This document shows positions 8,599-17,181 of a DNA stretch of 64,000 bases, one piece after another. This DNA is from Streptomyces agglomeratus. GTDB lineage: Bacteria; Actinomycetota; Actinomycetes; Streptomycetales; Streptomycetaceae. The stretch is from contig NZ_MEHJ01000001.1 of NCBI RefSeq assembly GCF_001746415.1, positions 6,206,501-6,270,500 on the forward strand, given 5' to 3'. Below the pieces are notes generated by a model, which was not told where the DNA came from, ran no database searches, and worked only from the letters and a program-made list of their open reading frames with translations. The first letter of the stretch is position 1; every line of letters starts with the position of its first letter. A program made the translations under genes and the position numbers.

Positions 8599-9501
8599 GT
8601 GAGGATCAAGCGCACTACCCCCCGCAGCGGCATAGCGAGACGATCCCGCCTGATCGGCGTCACGGCAGGACTCGTCGCCGCGGCCGCACTCGCCGTACCG
8701 AACGCCAGCGCCGACACGGCTCGTGCGTACAGCGCCAACCAGCTCACCTCCGCGAGTGACGCGGTCCTCGAAGCAGATGTTGCCGGTACCGCCTGGCACA
8801 TCGACAAGGCGACGAACACCCTGGTCGTCACGGCCGACAGCACGGTCTCCGCCGCCGAGATCGCCAAGATCAAGAAGGAAGCCGGGACGAACGCAGGCGC
8901 CATCCGCGTCGAGCGCACCCCCGGCAAGTTCTCCAAGCTTCTCGCCGGCGGCGACGCGATCTACGCCACCAGCTGGCGCTGCTCGGCGGGCTTCAACGTC
9001 CGCAACAGCGCGGGTACGTACTTCTTCGTGACCGCCGGCCACTGCACCGACGGCAACCCGCCCTGGTACACCAACTCCTCCCGTACCACGAGCATCGGCC
9101 CGACGGCCGGTTCCAGCTTCCCGGGCAACGACTACGGCCTCGTGCGGTACGCCAACACCTCACTCGCCCACCCCGGCACCGTCGGCAGCCAGGACATCAC
9201 CAGCGCGGCCAACGCGACCGTCGGCATGTCCGTCACCCGTCGCGGTTCCACGACCGGCACCCACAGCGGTTCCGTCACCGGCCTCAACGCCGCGGTGAAC
9301 TACGGCGGCGGCGACATCGTCTACGGCATGATCCGCACCAACGTCTGCGCCGAGCCCGGCGACAGCGGCGGCCCGCTCTACTCCGGCACCCGCGCCATCG
9401 GTCTGACCTCGGGCGGCAGTGGCAACTGCTCGTCCGGCGGTACGACCTTCTTCCAGCCGGTCACCGAAGCGCTGAGCGCGTACGGCGTCAGCGTCTACTA
9501 G
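8599..9501 (+). CDS. secreted streptogrisin B-like serine protease (S1 family)
   Basis: 300-aa preproprotein from the GTG at 8599, with GGGAGGA at 8586-8592. The Arg-rich signal peptide is at ~1-38 with a cleavage-like NASA-DT, the propeptide at ~39-114, and the mature enzyme starts near LLAGGDAIY. The catalytic triad is visible: His148 in VTAGHC, Asp178 in GNDYGLV, Ser256 in EPGDSGGPL. Disulphide Cys positions fit streptogrisins, and the last ~110 residues look nearly identical to what I recall of S. griseus protease B. It is a chymotrypsin-like extracellular protease for protein scavenging, matured by autocatalytic removal of the propeptide. It is followed by a hairpin terminator and a paralogue. 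Confidence 0.93.
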   Translation: MRIKRTTPRSGIARRSRLIGVTAGLVAAAALAVPNASADTARAYSANQLTSASDAVLEADVAGTAWHIDKATNTLVVTADSTVSAAEIAKIKKEAGTNAGAIRVERTPGKFSKLLAGGDAIYATSWRCSAGFNVRNSAGTYFFVTAGHCTDGNPPWYTNSSRTTSIGPTAGSSFPGNDYGLVRYANTSLAHPGTVGSQDITSAANATVGMSVTRRGSTTGTHSGSVTGLNAAVNYGGGDIVYGMIRTNVCAEPGDSGGPLYSGTRAIGLTSGGSGNCSSGGTTFFQPVTEALSAYGVSVY

Positions 9502-9548
9502 GACGCGGGCCCGAGCCCCAGGAGCGCACCGGCACAGATGAGTCCCCT

Positions 9549-9580
9549 GAGTCCCCGCCCGGCCGACCGGGCGGGGACTC
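9549..9580 (+). terminator. 14-bp perfect stem hairpin after the first protease
   Basis: GAGTCCCCGCCCGG (9549-9562), loop CCGA, CCGGGCGGGGACTC (9567-9580). There is no T tract, as is common in Streptomyces. Confidence 0.8.
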
Positions 9581-9642
9581 GCGCCGTCGAGAGGCCAGGG
9601 CATGCGGGAACTCGCGCCGTCGAGAGGCCGGGGCGTGCGGGG
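9577..9642 (+). repeat. 33-bp tandem direct repeat, two copies
   Basis: 9577-9609 and 9610-9642 are near-identical 33-bp units beginning ACTCGCGCCGTCGAGAGGCC, with 3 mismatches. The first unit overlaps the right arm of the preceding terminator. Both lie in the 464-bp gap between the two protease genes. That gap also holds a perfect 12-bp palindrome AGGACTAGTCCT (9740-9751) and the second protease's promoter region. Confidence 0.85.
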
Positions 9643-9739
9643 CGGCGCCGAGTCTGCTGAACGGCCCCCGGAGCGCCGGGAGTTCCCGCAATGCGCGCCG
9701 GCGCCGCCGGAATCCGGACCGCAAGGGCGAGTACCGGAC

Positions 9740-9751
9740 AGGACTAGTCCT
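9740..9751. promoter_or_regulatory. 12-bp perfect palindrome upstream of second protease
   Basis: AGGACTAGTCCT lies ~215 bp before the GTG of the second protease gene. It is a possible operator or the stem of a small hairpin. No matching regulator is recognisable nearby. Confidence 0.3.
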
Positions 9752-9965
9752 CACCCGCTGCTGTGCGCACGGTCGCACGCGGTGTTCGCGAACGTGACGG
9801 GCACAGGCGGTGCTTGGCTTGTAAAGACACGGAGGGCGCACTGGGGTTGTCGTGTGCGCGTCCTGAAGTCGACCTTGTGTGCTACCGATCAGCCTCGAAA
9901 TAGTGGGCGTACTCGGACCTGCCCCCCACTTCGCAGGGACGAACCCCCCCACAGGAGGTCATTAC

Positions 9966-11048
9966 GTGAAGCACCGACGCACAGTCAAGCGCCGTGTGGC
10001 AATAGCGGGAGCAGGTATCGCGGCCCTGGTGGCAGCGGGAGTTACCTTCCAGACTGCGAACGCCAGTGAGGAGACACCTCAGTACACCGTCAAGAAGCTG
10101 TCGTCGACGGGAGCCGGAAAGCTCGCCTCGGACCTCGACTCGCTCCTGGGCGGCGACGCGGCCGGGGCGTACTACGACAGCGAGTCCAAGGCGCTCGTGG
10201 TCAACGTCGTGGACGAGGCGGCGGCCCAGGGCGTACGGAAGGCCGGAGGCAAGGCCAGAATCGTCGAGAACAGTCTCGCGGAGCTGAAAGCCGTACGGAC
10301 CACCCTGACCGACAAAGCCACCATTCCCGGCACTTCGTGGGCCACCGACCCGGTCACCAACAAGGTCGTCGTGACGGCCGACCGTACGGTCAAGGGCGAC
10401 GCGTGGGCGAAGCTGGAGAAGGTCGTCGGCGCGCTCGGTGAGAAGGCCGAACTGAAGAAGTCGGCCGGGGAGTTCAAGCCGCTCATCGCGGGCGGCGACG
10501 CGATCCTCAATGGCGGCGGCCGGTGTTCGCTCGGCTTCAACGTCGTCAAGGACGGCGCCCCGCACTTCATCACGGCGGGTCACTGTGGCAAGGCCGGCAC
10601 CCAGTGGACCGACTCCACGGGCGGCGCGCTCGGCACGATGGCCGCGTCCACCTTCCCGGGCAACGACTTCGCGCTCGTGAAGTACGACGACGGGGTCGAG
10701 CACCCGAGCGAGGTCAACCTCTACAACGGCAGCACGCAGCCGATCACCAAGGCGGGCGAGGCGACCGTCGGCATGAAGGTGACGCGCAGCGGCTCCACCA
10801 CGCAGGTGCACGACGGTGAGGTCACCGCGCTCGACGCGACGGTGAACTACGGCAACGGCGACATCGTGAACGGGCTCGTCCAGACCACGGTGTGCGCGGA
10901 GCCCGGTGACAGTGGCGGCGCGCTCTTCGCGGGCGACACGGCGGTCGGGCTCACGTCGGGCGGCAGTGGCGACTGCACGTCGGGCGGCGAGACGTTCTTC
11001 CAGCCGGTGCCGGCGGCGCTGGCCGCGCTGGGCGCGGAGATCGGCTGA
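9966..11048 (+). CDS. secreted streptogrisin-type serine protease with alpha-lytic-type propeptide
   Basis: 360-aa preproprotein from the GTG at 9966, with AGGAGGT at 9953-9959. The signal peptide is ~1-34 (KHRRTVKRR, hydrophobic core, NASEE). The ~140-residue pro-region is longer than in the upstream paralogue and has the alpha-lytic-type two-part propeptide (KALVVNVVDEAAA; VTNKVVVTADRTV). The mature enzyme begins near LIAGGDAIL. The triad is His206 (ITAGHC), Asp234 (GNDFAL) and Ser316 (EPGDSGG). It is an extracellular family S1 protease. It is more divergent than its upstream neighbour, so specificity may differ. The tandem arrangement suggests an old duplication. Confidence 0.9.
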   Translation: MKHRRTVKRRVAIAGAGIAALVAAGVTFQTANASEETPQYTVKKLSSTGAGKLASDLDSLLGGDAAGAYYDSESKALVVNVVDEAAAQGVRKAGGKARIVENSLAELKAVRTTLTDKATIPGTSWATDPVTNKVVVTADRTVKGDAWAKLEKVVGALGEKAELKKSAGEFKPLIAGGDAILNGGGRCSLGFNVVKDGAPHFITAGHCGKAGTQWTDSTGGALGTMAASTFPGNDFALVKYDDGVEHPSEVNLYNGSTQPITKAGEATVGMKVTRSGSTTQVHDGEVTALDATVNYGNGDIVNGLVQTTVCAEPGDSGGALFAGDTAVGLTSGGSGDCTSGGETFFQPVPAALAALGAEIG

Positions 11049-11093
11049 ACGGCTGATCGGCTGATGCCGGCCGGGCCCGGGCCCGGCCGGCCC

Positions 11094-11137
11094 GAAGGCC
11101 CCGTCCGGTGCGCACATGCGTGCCGGACGGGGCCTTC
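11094..11137. terminator. 15-bp perfect stem hairpin, convergent terminator
   Basis: GAAGGCCCCGTCCGG (11094-11108) pairs perfectly with CCGGACGGGGCCTTC (11123-11137) around a 14-nt loop. It lies between the + strand protease and the - strand membrane protein, so it can serve both. Confidence 0.85.
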
Positions 11138-11158
11138 GGCGTGGCCGGGGGCGGCCCG

Positions 11159-12178
11159 CTACACGCCGACCGGGCGCGACTCCGCGTTCGTCGGCCGGCG
11201 CAGCGCCATGACCAGGGTGATCACACAGCCCGCCACCGCCCACGCGGCGAGGACCAGGAACGATCCGGTCATCGCGTTCCCCTCGAAGTACGCGATCGAG
11301 CGCGCGGCCCAGGTGCCGGCCCCCGGCGGCAGGGCGGGCCCGATCGCCTCCCAGAACGGCGGCAGCATCGCCAGCGGGAACGCCCCGCCCGCGCTCGGGT
11401 TGCCCGCGATCACCACCAGCAGGACGGCCAGGCCGATGCCCACGATGCCGGTGAGCGCCTGGAGCGCGAGCGTGATCGCGCCGACGGCGAAGACGACCAG
11501 GGTGCCGAGGCCCCAGAAGGCCATGACGCTGCCGGGCAGGGCGCCCAGGATCGGTCCCACGATGACCGCGCCACCGATCCCGCCCGCGATCGAGTACAGC
11601 GCCATGACGCCGAGCCTGATCACGCCGCGCTGACCGTTGGCCGGCCGTGAGCCCGCGCTGATCGCCAGGATCGACGCGCAGAGGTACCCGCCGACGCACC
11701 ACCCCACGACCAGGTAGAAGGCGGAGAGGCCGTCGAAGTCCTGGGGGGACGCCGGGGCCACGTCCACGGTCCGTACTTCTCGCTGCCGGGACGCCTCGAT
11801 CTTGGTCGTGAGCGCGGTCAGGGCCGAGGACAGCACGGTGCCGCCGCCGGAGGCGACGAGCAGGGTGTCCGTGTTCGACGCCGGGTCGACGACGAGGGCG
11901 CCGTCGATCTCCCGGTTCATGATCTGCCGCCGGGCCGTGGCCTCGTCCGCGACCGTACGGGGGTCCAGCGGTTCGCCGGGGAGGCCGCCGAGCTGTTCGA
12001 CGAGGCGGGCGGCCGCCTGTTCGGGCGCGATGACCGCGAAGGGGACGTCCTTCGGCTTGGGGTCGTGCAGAGCTCCCACGTAGGACGCGATGAACAGCAG
12101 CTGCAACGCCAGTACGCCGATGACGAGCAGTGCGGCCCGTGGCGTGACGGCGTTCTTCACCTCGTCGAGGAAAGTCAT
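11159..12178 (-). CDS. DUF3533/ABC-2-like membrane protein
   Basis: 339 aa from the ATG at 12178. One N-terminal membrane span (LLVIGVLALQLLFIASYVGAL) is followed by a ~150-residue extracytoplasmic domain and then 5-6 clustered spans. That is the layout of YhgE/Pip, DUF3533 and ABC-2 type permease-like proteins. Motifs are weak; the LGALPGSVMAFWGLGTLVVF and GGAFPLAMLPPFWEAIGPALPPGA segments resemble the family. It may be an export-related or phage-receptor-like protein, but there is no ATPase partner beside it. It is divergent from dnaE2, 151 bp apart. Confidence 0.65.
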   Translation of the reverse strand: MTFLDEVKNAVTPRAALLVIGVLALQLLFIASYVGALHDPKPKDVPFAVIAPEQAAARLVEQLGGLPGEPLDPRTVADEATARRQIMNREIDGALVVDPASNTDTLLVASGGGTVLSSALTALTTKIEASRQREVRTVDVAPASPQDFDGLSAFYLVVGWCVGGYLCASILAISAGSRPANGQRGVIRLGVMALYSIAGGIGGAVIVGPILGALPGSVMAFWGLGTLVVFAVGAITLALQALTGIVGIGLAVLLVVIAGNPSAGGAFPLAMLPPFWEAIGPALPPGAGTWAARSIAYFEGNAMTGSFLVLAAWAVAGCVITLVMALRRPTNAESRPVGV

Positions 12179-12247
12179 GCCCCCACGCTCAGTGGCCTCC
12201 CGCGTTTGCGCAGGTGGGGCCGGGCCGAATGGCTGAGGACACGGCTA

Positions 12248-12263
12248 TCGCACGTACGTTCGA
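12248..12263. promoter_or_regulatory. SOS (LexA) box candidate for dnaE2
   Basis: TCGCAC-GTAC-GTTCGA matches the actinobacterial LexA consensus TCGAAC-N4-GTTCGA at 11 of 12 fixed positions. It is 67 bp before the dnaE2 ATG and just upstream of a possible -10 TATGGT (12273-12278). LexA binding here would block the promoter, making the cassette DNA-damage inducible. Confidence 0.7.
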
Positions 12264-12329
12264 AACTTGGTCTATGGTGGAGACGGGGGAGGTGAGAGCA
12301 GGATTGATTCAGGGGACTCAGGAGGTGCG

Positions 12330-15300
12330 ATGCCCGCGTTCACGCATCTGCACACCGTTTCGGGGTTCTCTCTGCGCTACGGCGCCTCTCACCCCGAGCG
12401 GCTGGCCGCGCGCGCCGCCGAACACGGCATGGACGCCCTCGCCCTCACCGACCGGGACACCGTCGCGGGCACGGTCCGCTTCGCCAAGGCCTGCGCGAAG
12501 GCGGGCGTACGGCCGCTCTTCGGCGCGGAGCTGGCGCTGGGGCCTACGGAGCCCGCCCGCGACGAAGGACGTACGCAGCGCAGGCGCACGCCGGTGCGCG
12601 GCGGGGCCTTCGTCGACGAGTCCGCGCCCCGCGCCACCTTCCTCGCCCGGGACGGCGCCGCCGGCTGGGCGGACCTCTGCCGGCTGATCAGCGCCGCCCA
12701 CGAGGCCGGCGGACGCAACCCCCTCCTGGAGTGGGAGCGCAATCACGGCGACGGGCTCACCGTGCTGCTCGGCCCCGGCTCCGACGTCGGCCGTGCGCTG
12801 GCCGCCGGCCGCCCCGACCGGGCCGCCACCCTGCTCGCGCCCTGGCGGGACGTGTACGGCGACGCCCTGCGCCTCGAAGTCGTCCACCACGGCCGTACGG
12901 GCACGGGCCCCGGCTCGCTGCGCCTGGCCGCCCGCACCCTCGGCCTCGCCGCCGAACAGGGCGTCGCCCCCGTACTCACCAACGCCGTCCGGTACGCCGA
13001 CCCGGGCCTCGGCCCGGTCGCCGACGTACTCGACGCGGCCCGCAGACTCGTCCCCGTCGACCCGCGCGCCCCCCTGGACAGCGGCGAGCGTTCCCTCAAG
13101 AGCGCCGACGACATGGCGGGCATCGCCGAGCTGGTCGCGGAGGCCGCCGGGTACCGCCGGGGCGCCGCCCACCGGCTGCTGACCCTGACCGAGGAGACCG
13201 CCGCCGCCTGCCGCGTCGACCCCGAGGACGACCTCGGGCTCGGCACCGTCCACTTCCCCGAGCCGCACCTCGTCGGAGCCGGCCGCCGCACCGCCCAGCG
13301 CGTACTGGAGTCCCGGGCCACCGCCGGAATGCTGCTGCGCGGCTACGACCGGGGGCCGCGGGCCCGGGAGTACTGGCAGCGGATGCACCACGAGCTGGAC
13401 ATCGTCGCCCACCACGGTTTCGCCTCCTACTTCCTCACCGTGGCCGGCGTCGTCGACGACGTGAAGAACATGGGCATCCGGGTCGCCGCGCGCGGCTCCG
13501 GCGCGGGAGCGCTCGTCAACCACCTCATCGGCATCGCCCACGCCGACCCCGTCGAGCACCACCTGCTGATGGAGCGCTTCCTGTCCAAACGGCGCTCCGC
13601 GCTGCCCGACATCGACATCGACGTCGAGTCCGCCCGCCGCCTGGAGGTCTACCGCGCGATCATCGGCCGCTTCGGTGCCGAGCGGGTCGCGACCGTCGCC
13701 ATGCCCGAGACGTACCGGGTCCGGCACGCCGTACGGGACGTGGGCGCCGCGCTGTCCATGGACCCGGCCGAGGTGGACCGTATCGCCAAGGCGTTCCCCC
13801 ACATCCGGGCCCGCGACGCCCGCGCCGCGATGGAGGAACTGCCCGAACTGCGCGAGGTGGCGGCCGAGAAGGACCGGTACGGACGGATGTGGGAACTGGT
13901 CGAGGCGCTCGACGCGCTGCCGCGCGGAATCGCCATGCATCCGTGCGGAGTGCTGCTCTCCGACGCCTCACTGCTGCGCCGTACACCGGTCATGCCCACC
14001 AGCGGCGAGGGTTTCCCCATGTCGCAGTTCGACAAGGACGACGTGGAGGACCTCGGGCTGCTCAAGCTCGACGTGCTGGGCGTACGGATGCAGTCGGCCA
14101 TGGCGCACGCGGTCGCGGAACTGCGGCGGGCGGCGGACGTGGCGCTCGATCTCGACGATCCGGAGCAGGTGCCGCAGGGCGACCCGGCGACGTACGAACT
14201 GATCCGCTCGACCGAGACGCTCGGCTGCTTCCAGATCGAGTCGCCGGGCCAGCGCGACCTCGTCGGCAGGCTCCAGCCCGCGACCTTCGGGGACCTGGTC
14301 GTCGACATCTCGCTCTTCAGGCCGGGGCCCGTCGCCGCCGACATGGTGCGGCCGTTCATCGAGGCCCGGCACGGCCGCGCGCCCGCCCGCTACCCGCACC
14401 CGGACCTGGAGGACGCGCTGCGCGAGACGTACGGCGTGGTCGTCTTCCACGAGCAGATCATCGAGATCCTGCGGATCATGACCGGCTGCGACCGGGGCGA
14501 GGCCGACCAGATGCGGCGCGGGCTCTCCGATCCCGGTACGCAGGCACAGATCCGCGCCTGGTTCGCGGAGCGGACGCGGCAGCGGGGTTACTCGCCCGAG
14601 GTGACCGCCCGTACCTGGGAGATCGTCGAGGCGTTCGGGTCGTACGGCTTCTGCAAGGCGCACGCGGTCGCCTTCGCCGTGCCGACGTACCAGTCGGCGT
14701 GGCTGAAGGCCCATCACCCGGCCGCCTTCTACGCCGGACTGCTCACGCACGACCCCGGCATGTACCCGAAGCGGCTGTTGCTCGCGGACGCGCGGCGGCG
14801 TGGAGTGCCCGTGCTGCCGCTGGACGTGAACCGGTCGGCGGCCGCTCATCAGATCGAACTGGTGTCTGGCGGAAAGGGAACAAAGGGATCGTCCGGCGGG
14901 ATTTGGGGTATCCGGCTCGGGCTCGCGGACGTCCACGGCATCAGCGAGGCCGAGACCGCGCGGATCGTGGCTGGCCGGCCGTACTCGTCACTGCTCGACC
15001 TGTGGCAGCGGGCCCACCCGAGCCGGCCCGTCGCCGAACGGCTCGCCCAGGTGGGCGCGCTGGACGCGTTCGGCGCCAACCGCCGCGACCTGCTGCTCCA
15101 CCTGTCCGAACTCCGCGCCGCGCAGCGCACTTCCGGCGCGTCCGGCGACCAGCTCTCGCTCGGCGGGAGCCGGCAGGCGGCCCCGGCCGGGCTCCCCGAC
15201 CTCAGCGAGGCGGAGCGCCTGAGCGCCGAACTCGGCGTCCTCGGCATGGACGCCTCCCGGCACCTGATGGGGGGCCACTACACGTTCCTCAAGGAGCTGG

Positions 15301-15818
15301 GAGCGACCTCCGCCAAGCGGCTGCGGATGGCCGAACACGGCCAGACCGTCCTGGTCGCGGGCGCCAAGGCCGCCACCCAGACCCCGCCGGTCCGCTCGGG
15401 CCGCCGGGTCATCTTCACGACCCTCGACGACGGAACGGGCCTGGTCGACCTCGCCTTCTTCGACGACAGCCACGCGGCGTGCGCCCACACCGTCTTCCAC
15501 TCCTGGCTGCTGCTCGTGCGCGGAGTGGTGCAGCGGCGCGGACCGCGCAGCTTCAGCGTGGTCGCGTCGGCGGCCTGGAACCTGGCGGAACTCGTGGAGC
15601 TGCGGCGTACGGGCGGACTCGACGCCGTCGCGGCGCGGCTGGCGGCCCCCGCCGAACCGGCGGAAGAGACGCCGGGAAAGGGCGGAGGGGACGACGGCCG
15701 GCGCATCCACCTGCCCACCGGCTACGAAATGAACCCGTGGGCGGACCTCCAGCCCGCCGGTGAAGGCGCCCCGACGGGACGCAAGCTGTGGCATTCGAGC
15801 CCGGGGAGCGCCGGATGA
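12330..15818 (+). CDS. dnaE2: error-prone DNA polymerase III alpha subunit DnaE2
   Basis: 1162 aa from the ATG at 12330, with GGAGGTG at 12321-12327. N-terminal PHP domain (FTHLHTVSGFSLRYG), C-family polymerase palm with PDIDIDVES (catalytic Asp ~427/429), then fingers, helix-hairpin-helix and a C-terminal OB-like domain (VRSGRRVIFTTLDDGTGLVDL). The length and the short PHP region fit DnaE2 rather than replicative DnaE1. DnaE2 performs damage-induced mutagenic translesion synthesis, normally with ImuA'/ImuB partners. The downstream Y-family gene overlaps by ATGA, so the two are translationally coupled; no imuA or lexA is present here. The SOS-like box at 12248 supports damage induction. Confidence 0.93.
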   Translation: MPAFTHLHTVSGFSLRYGASHPERLAARAAEHGMDALALTDRDTVAGTVRFAKACAKAGVRPLFGAELALGPTEPARDEGRTQRRRTPVRGGAFVDESAPRATFLARDGAAGWADLCRLISAAHEAGGRNPLLEWERNHGDGLTVLLGPGSDVGRALAAGRPDRAATLLAPWRDVYGDALRLEVVHHGRTGTGPGSLRLAARTLGLAAEQGVAPVLTNAVRYADPGLGPVADVLDAARRLVPVDPRAPLDSGERSLKSADDMAGIAELVAEAAGYRRGAAHRLLTLTEETAAACRVDPEDDLGLGTVHFPEPHLVGAGRRTAQRVLESRATAGMLLRGYDRGPRAREYWQRMHHELDIVAHHGFASYFLTVAGVVDDVKNMGIRVAARGSGAGALVNHLIGIAHADPVEHHLLMERFLSKRRSALPDIDIDVESARRLEVYRAIIGRFGAERVATVAMPETYRVRHAVRDVGAALSMDPAEVDRIAKAFPHIRARDARAAMEELPELREVAAEKDRYGRMWELVEALDALPRGIAMHPCGVLLSDASLLRRTPVMPTSGEGFPMSQFDKDDVEDLGLLKLDVLGVRMQSAMAHAVAELRRAADVALDLDDPEQVPQGDPATYELIRSTETLGCFQIESPGQRDLVGRLQPATFGDLVVDISLFRPGPVAADMVRPFIEARHGRAPARYPHPDLEDALRETYGVVVFHEQIIEILRIMTGCDRGEADQMRRGLSDPGTQAQIRAWFAERTRQRGYSPEVTARTWEIVEAFGSYGFCKAHAVAFAVPTYQSAWLKAHHPAAFYAGLLTHDPGMYPKRLLLADARRRGVPVLPLDVNRSAAAHQIELVSGGKGTKGSSGGIWGIRLGLADVHGISEAETARIVAGRPYSSLLDLWQRAHPSRPVAERLAQVGALDAFGANRRDLLLHLSELRAAQRTSGASGDQLSLGGSRQAAPAGLPDLSEAERLSAELGVLGMDASRHLMGGHYTFLKELGATSAKRLRMAEHGQTVLVAGAKAATQTPPVRSGRRVIFTTLDDGTGLVDLAFFDDSHAACAHTVFHSWLLLVRGVVQRRGPRSFSVVASAAWNLAELVELRRTGGLDAVAARLAAPAEPAEETPGKGGGDDGRRIHLPTGYEMNPWADLQPAGEGAPTGRKLWHSSPGSAG

Positions 15819-16876
15819 TCCTTTACGTACGCTTCCACGTCGCGGGCGCCGAGCTGTCCGAGGCCGCGCTGCCCACCCTGCTCGGGCTGATCGAGGACAT
15901 CGCCCCCACCGTCCAGGCGCTCCCGCCCGACGCCGCGCTCGTCGACGTCCGCGGCGCCGAACGGTACTTCGGGCGGGACGCGGCCGGGCTGGCCGCCCTG
16001 CTGCGGGTGCGCGCGCTCGCGCACTGCGGCGTCGACTGCACGATCGGCGTGGGCGCCAACCCGCTGCTCGCCAGGACCGCCGCGCGGGACGCGCCGCCGG
16101 GTAAGACCCTGGCCGTGCCCGGCGACCCGGAGGCCGCCGCCGACTACCTCGGCCGCAAGCCGGTCGCCTCGCTGTACGGCGTCGGGCCCGCGACGGCCCG
16201 CAGCCTCTGCTCGTACGGGCTCGACACGGTCGGCAAGGTCGCCGCCGTGCCGCTCGCCACCCTCCAGCGGATCGTCGGCGCGCGGGCGGGGCGCGAACTC
16301 CAGGAGAGAGCGCGCGGCATCGACCGTACGCCGGTCGTACCCAACGCGGCCTCCCGCTCGCTCGCCGCCGAACGGCGCTTCGACCGCGACGAGCTGGACC
16401 CGGTCCGCCACCGCCGCGCCCTGCTGTCCCTCTCCCACGAGGTGGGGGTCCGGCTGCGCGGCGAGGAACAGGTCTGCCGCTCGCTGACGCTCACCGTGCG
16501 CTACGCCGACCGCTCCACCACGACCCGCACCCGCACCATGGGCGAGCCGACGGCCCACTCGGCGGCGATCACCGCCACGGCGTACGGGCTCTACGAGGCG
16601 CTCGGCCTGCAACGCGCCAGGGTGCGCGCCATCGCGCTGCGCGCGGAGGGGCTGACTCCGGCCGAACGGGCCACGCAGCAGCTGACGTTCGACCCGGCGG
16701 ACGACAAGGCGCGCCGGATCGAGGCGGTGGCGGACCGGGCGCGGGCGAAGTTCGGGCCGGGGGCGGTCGTGCCCGGCTCCCTGTCCGACCGGCGCTTAGC
16801 GTCCGCGCCGACGGGCCGGGCCCCGGCTCGGGCCGGCCGCGGGTCCGCCCCGGCCGGTCACCGCGCCTCCGCCTGA
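15815..16876 (+). CDS. Y-family polymerase-like protein, probably catalytically inactive (ImuB-like)
   Basis: 353 aa from the ATG at 15815, overlapping the dnaE2 stop (ATGA). The Y-family fold is recognisable: GVGANPLLARTAAR palm, LYGVGPATARSL helix-hairpin-helix, and a little-finger domain with SRSLAAERRF and VRAIALRAEGL. The catalytic carboxylates are mostly gone: the N-terminal 'VDMD' position reads VRFH (Asp to Arg6), and 'SIDE' reads PPDA (Asp39 kept, Glu to Ala40). QQLTF near residue 290 may be a beta-clamp-binding motif. This pattern fits ImuB, a non-catalytic adaptor that brings DnaE2 to the clamp. A divergent active polymerase is less likely. The last ~35 residues are low-complexity Ala/Arg. 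Confidence 0.8.
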   Translation: MILYVRFHVAGAELSEAALPTLLGLIEDIAPTVQALPPDAALVDVRGAERYFGRDAAGLAALLRVRALAHCGVDCTIGVGANPLLARTAARDAPPGKTLAVPGDPEAAADYLGRKPVASLYGVGPATARSLCSYGLDTVGKVAAVPLATLQRIVGARAGRELQERARGIDRTPVVPNAASRSLAAERRFDRDELDPVRHRRALLSLSHEVGVRLRGEEQVCRSLTLTVRYADRSTTTRTRTMGEPTAHSAAITATAYGLYEALGLQRARVRAIALRAEGLTPAERATQQLTFDPADDKARRIEAVADRARAKFGPGAVVPGSLSDRRLASAPTGRAPARAGRGSAPAGHRASA

Positions 16877-16990
16877 GCCGGTCACGACGTCCGCCTGGGC
16901 CTTCCGCGACGTTCGTCCGAGCCAGCCGCGACGTCCGTCCGAGCCGGTCACGACGTCCGCCTGGGCCTTCCATGACGTCCGTCCGAACCC
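16875..16990 (+). repeat. direct repeats (31 bp within a 66-bp period) after the Y-family gene
   Basis: An identical 31-bp block starting GAGCCGGTCACGACGTCCGC occurs at 16875-16905 and 16941-16971. A ~22-bp sub-period built on CGACGTCCG recurs between and after them. The array starts at the stop codon of the Y-family gene and fills the first third of the 305-bp gap before the lipase. The remainder contains TTGAC-N5-GTCAA (17039-17053) and the palindrome at 17120. Confidence 0.8.
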
Positions 16991-17119
16991 GCCACCCGTC
17001 CGCCTCAACCAGCAGCGCCAGCAGCCTGGTCGCCCTTGTTGACTTTTCGTCAATTTTTACCGGCGCGTCACTTCACTCTTCGACTACTCGCGCGTAATTT
17101 AGCGGCAGCACAGCATCTT

Positions 17120-17135
17120 TGTGATCCGGATCACA
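17120..17135. promoter_or_regulatory. CRP-like perfect palindrome
   Basis: TGTGATCCGGATCACA is a perfect 16-bp palindrome and an exact TGTGA-N6-TCACA, 47 bp before the lipase ATG. Streptomyces Crp binds related GTG-N6-type sites, so cAMP-Crp control of this secreted lipase is plausible. The position, downstream of or at the promoter, cannot be fixed. Confidence 0.5.
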
Positions 17136-17181
17136 GGGCTACTTCGTCGCAACTCCCCTTGAGCCGCAAGGAGATCACCCG

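Noticed and set aside
9882..11702. 606-aa - strand frame spanning the second protease and part of the membrane protein
   Set aside because: Crosses a strong terminator and two well-supported genes; Arg/Gly-rich, no recognisable domain.
12731..15763. 1010-aa second frame inside dnaE2
   Set aside because: Arg/Pro/Gly repeats without motifs, generated by the GC-biased third positions of dnaE2.
16875..16990. CRISPR-like array
   Set aside because: Repeats are direct but degenerate at a 22-bp sub-period, spacers are not unique, and no cas gene is in the window.
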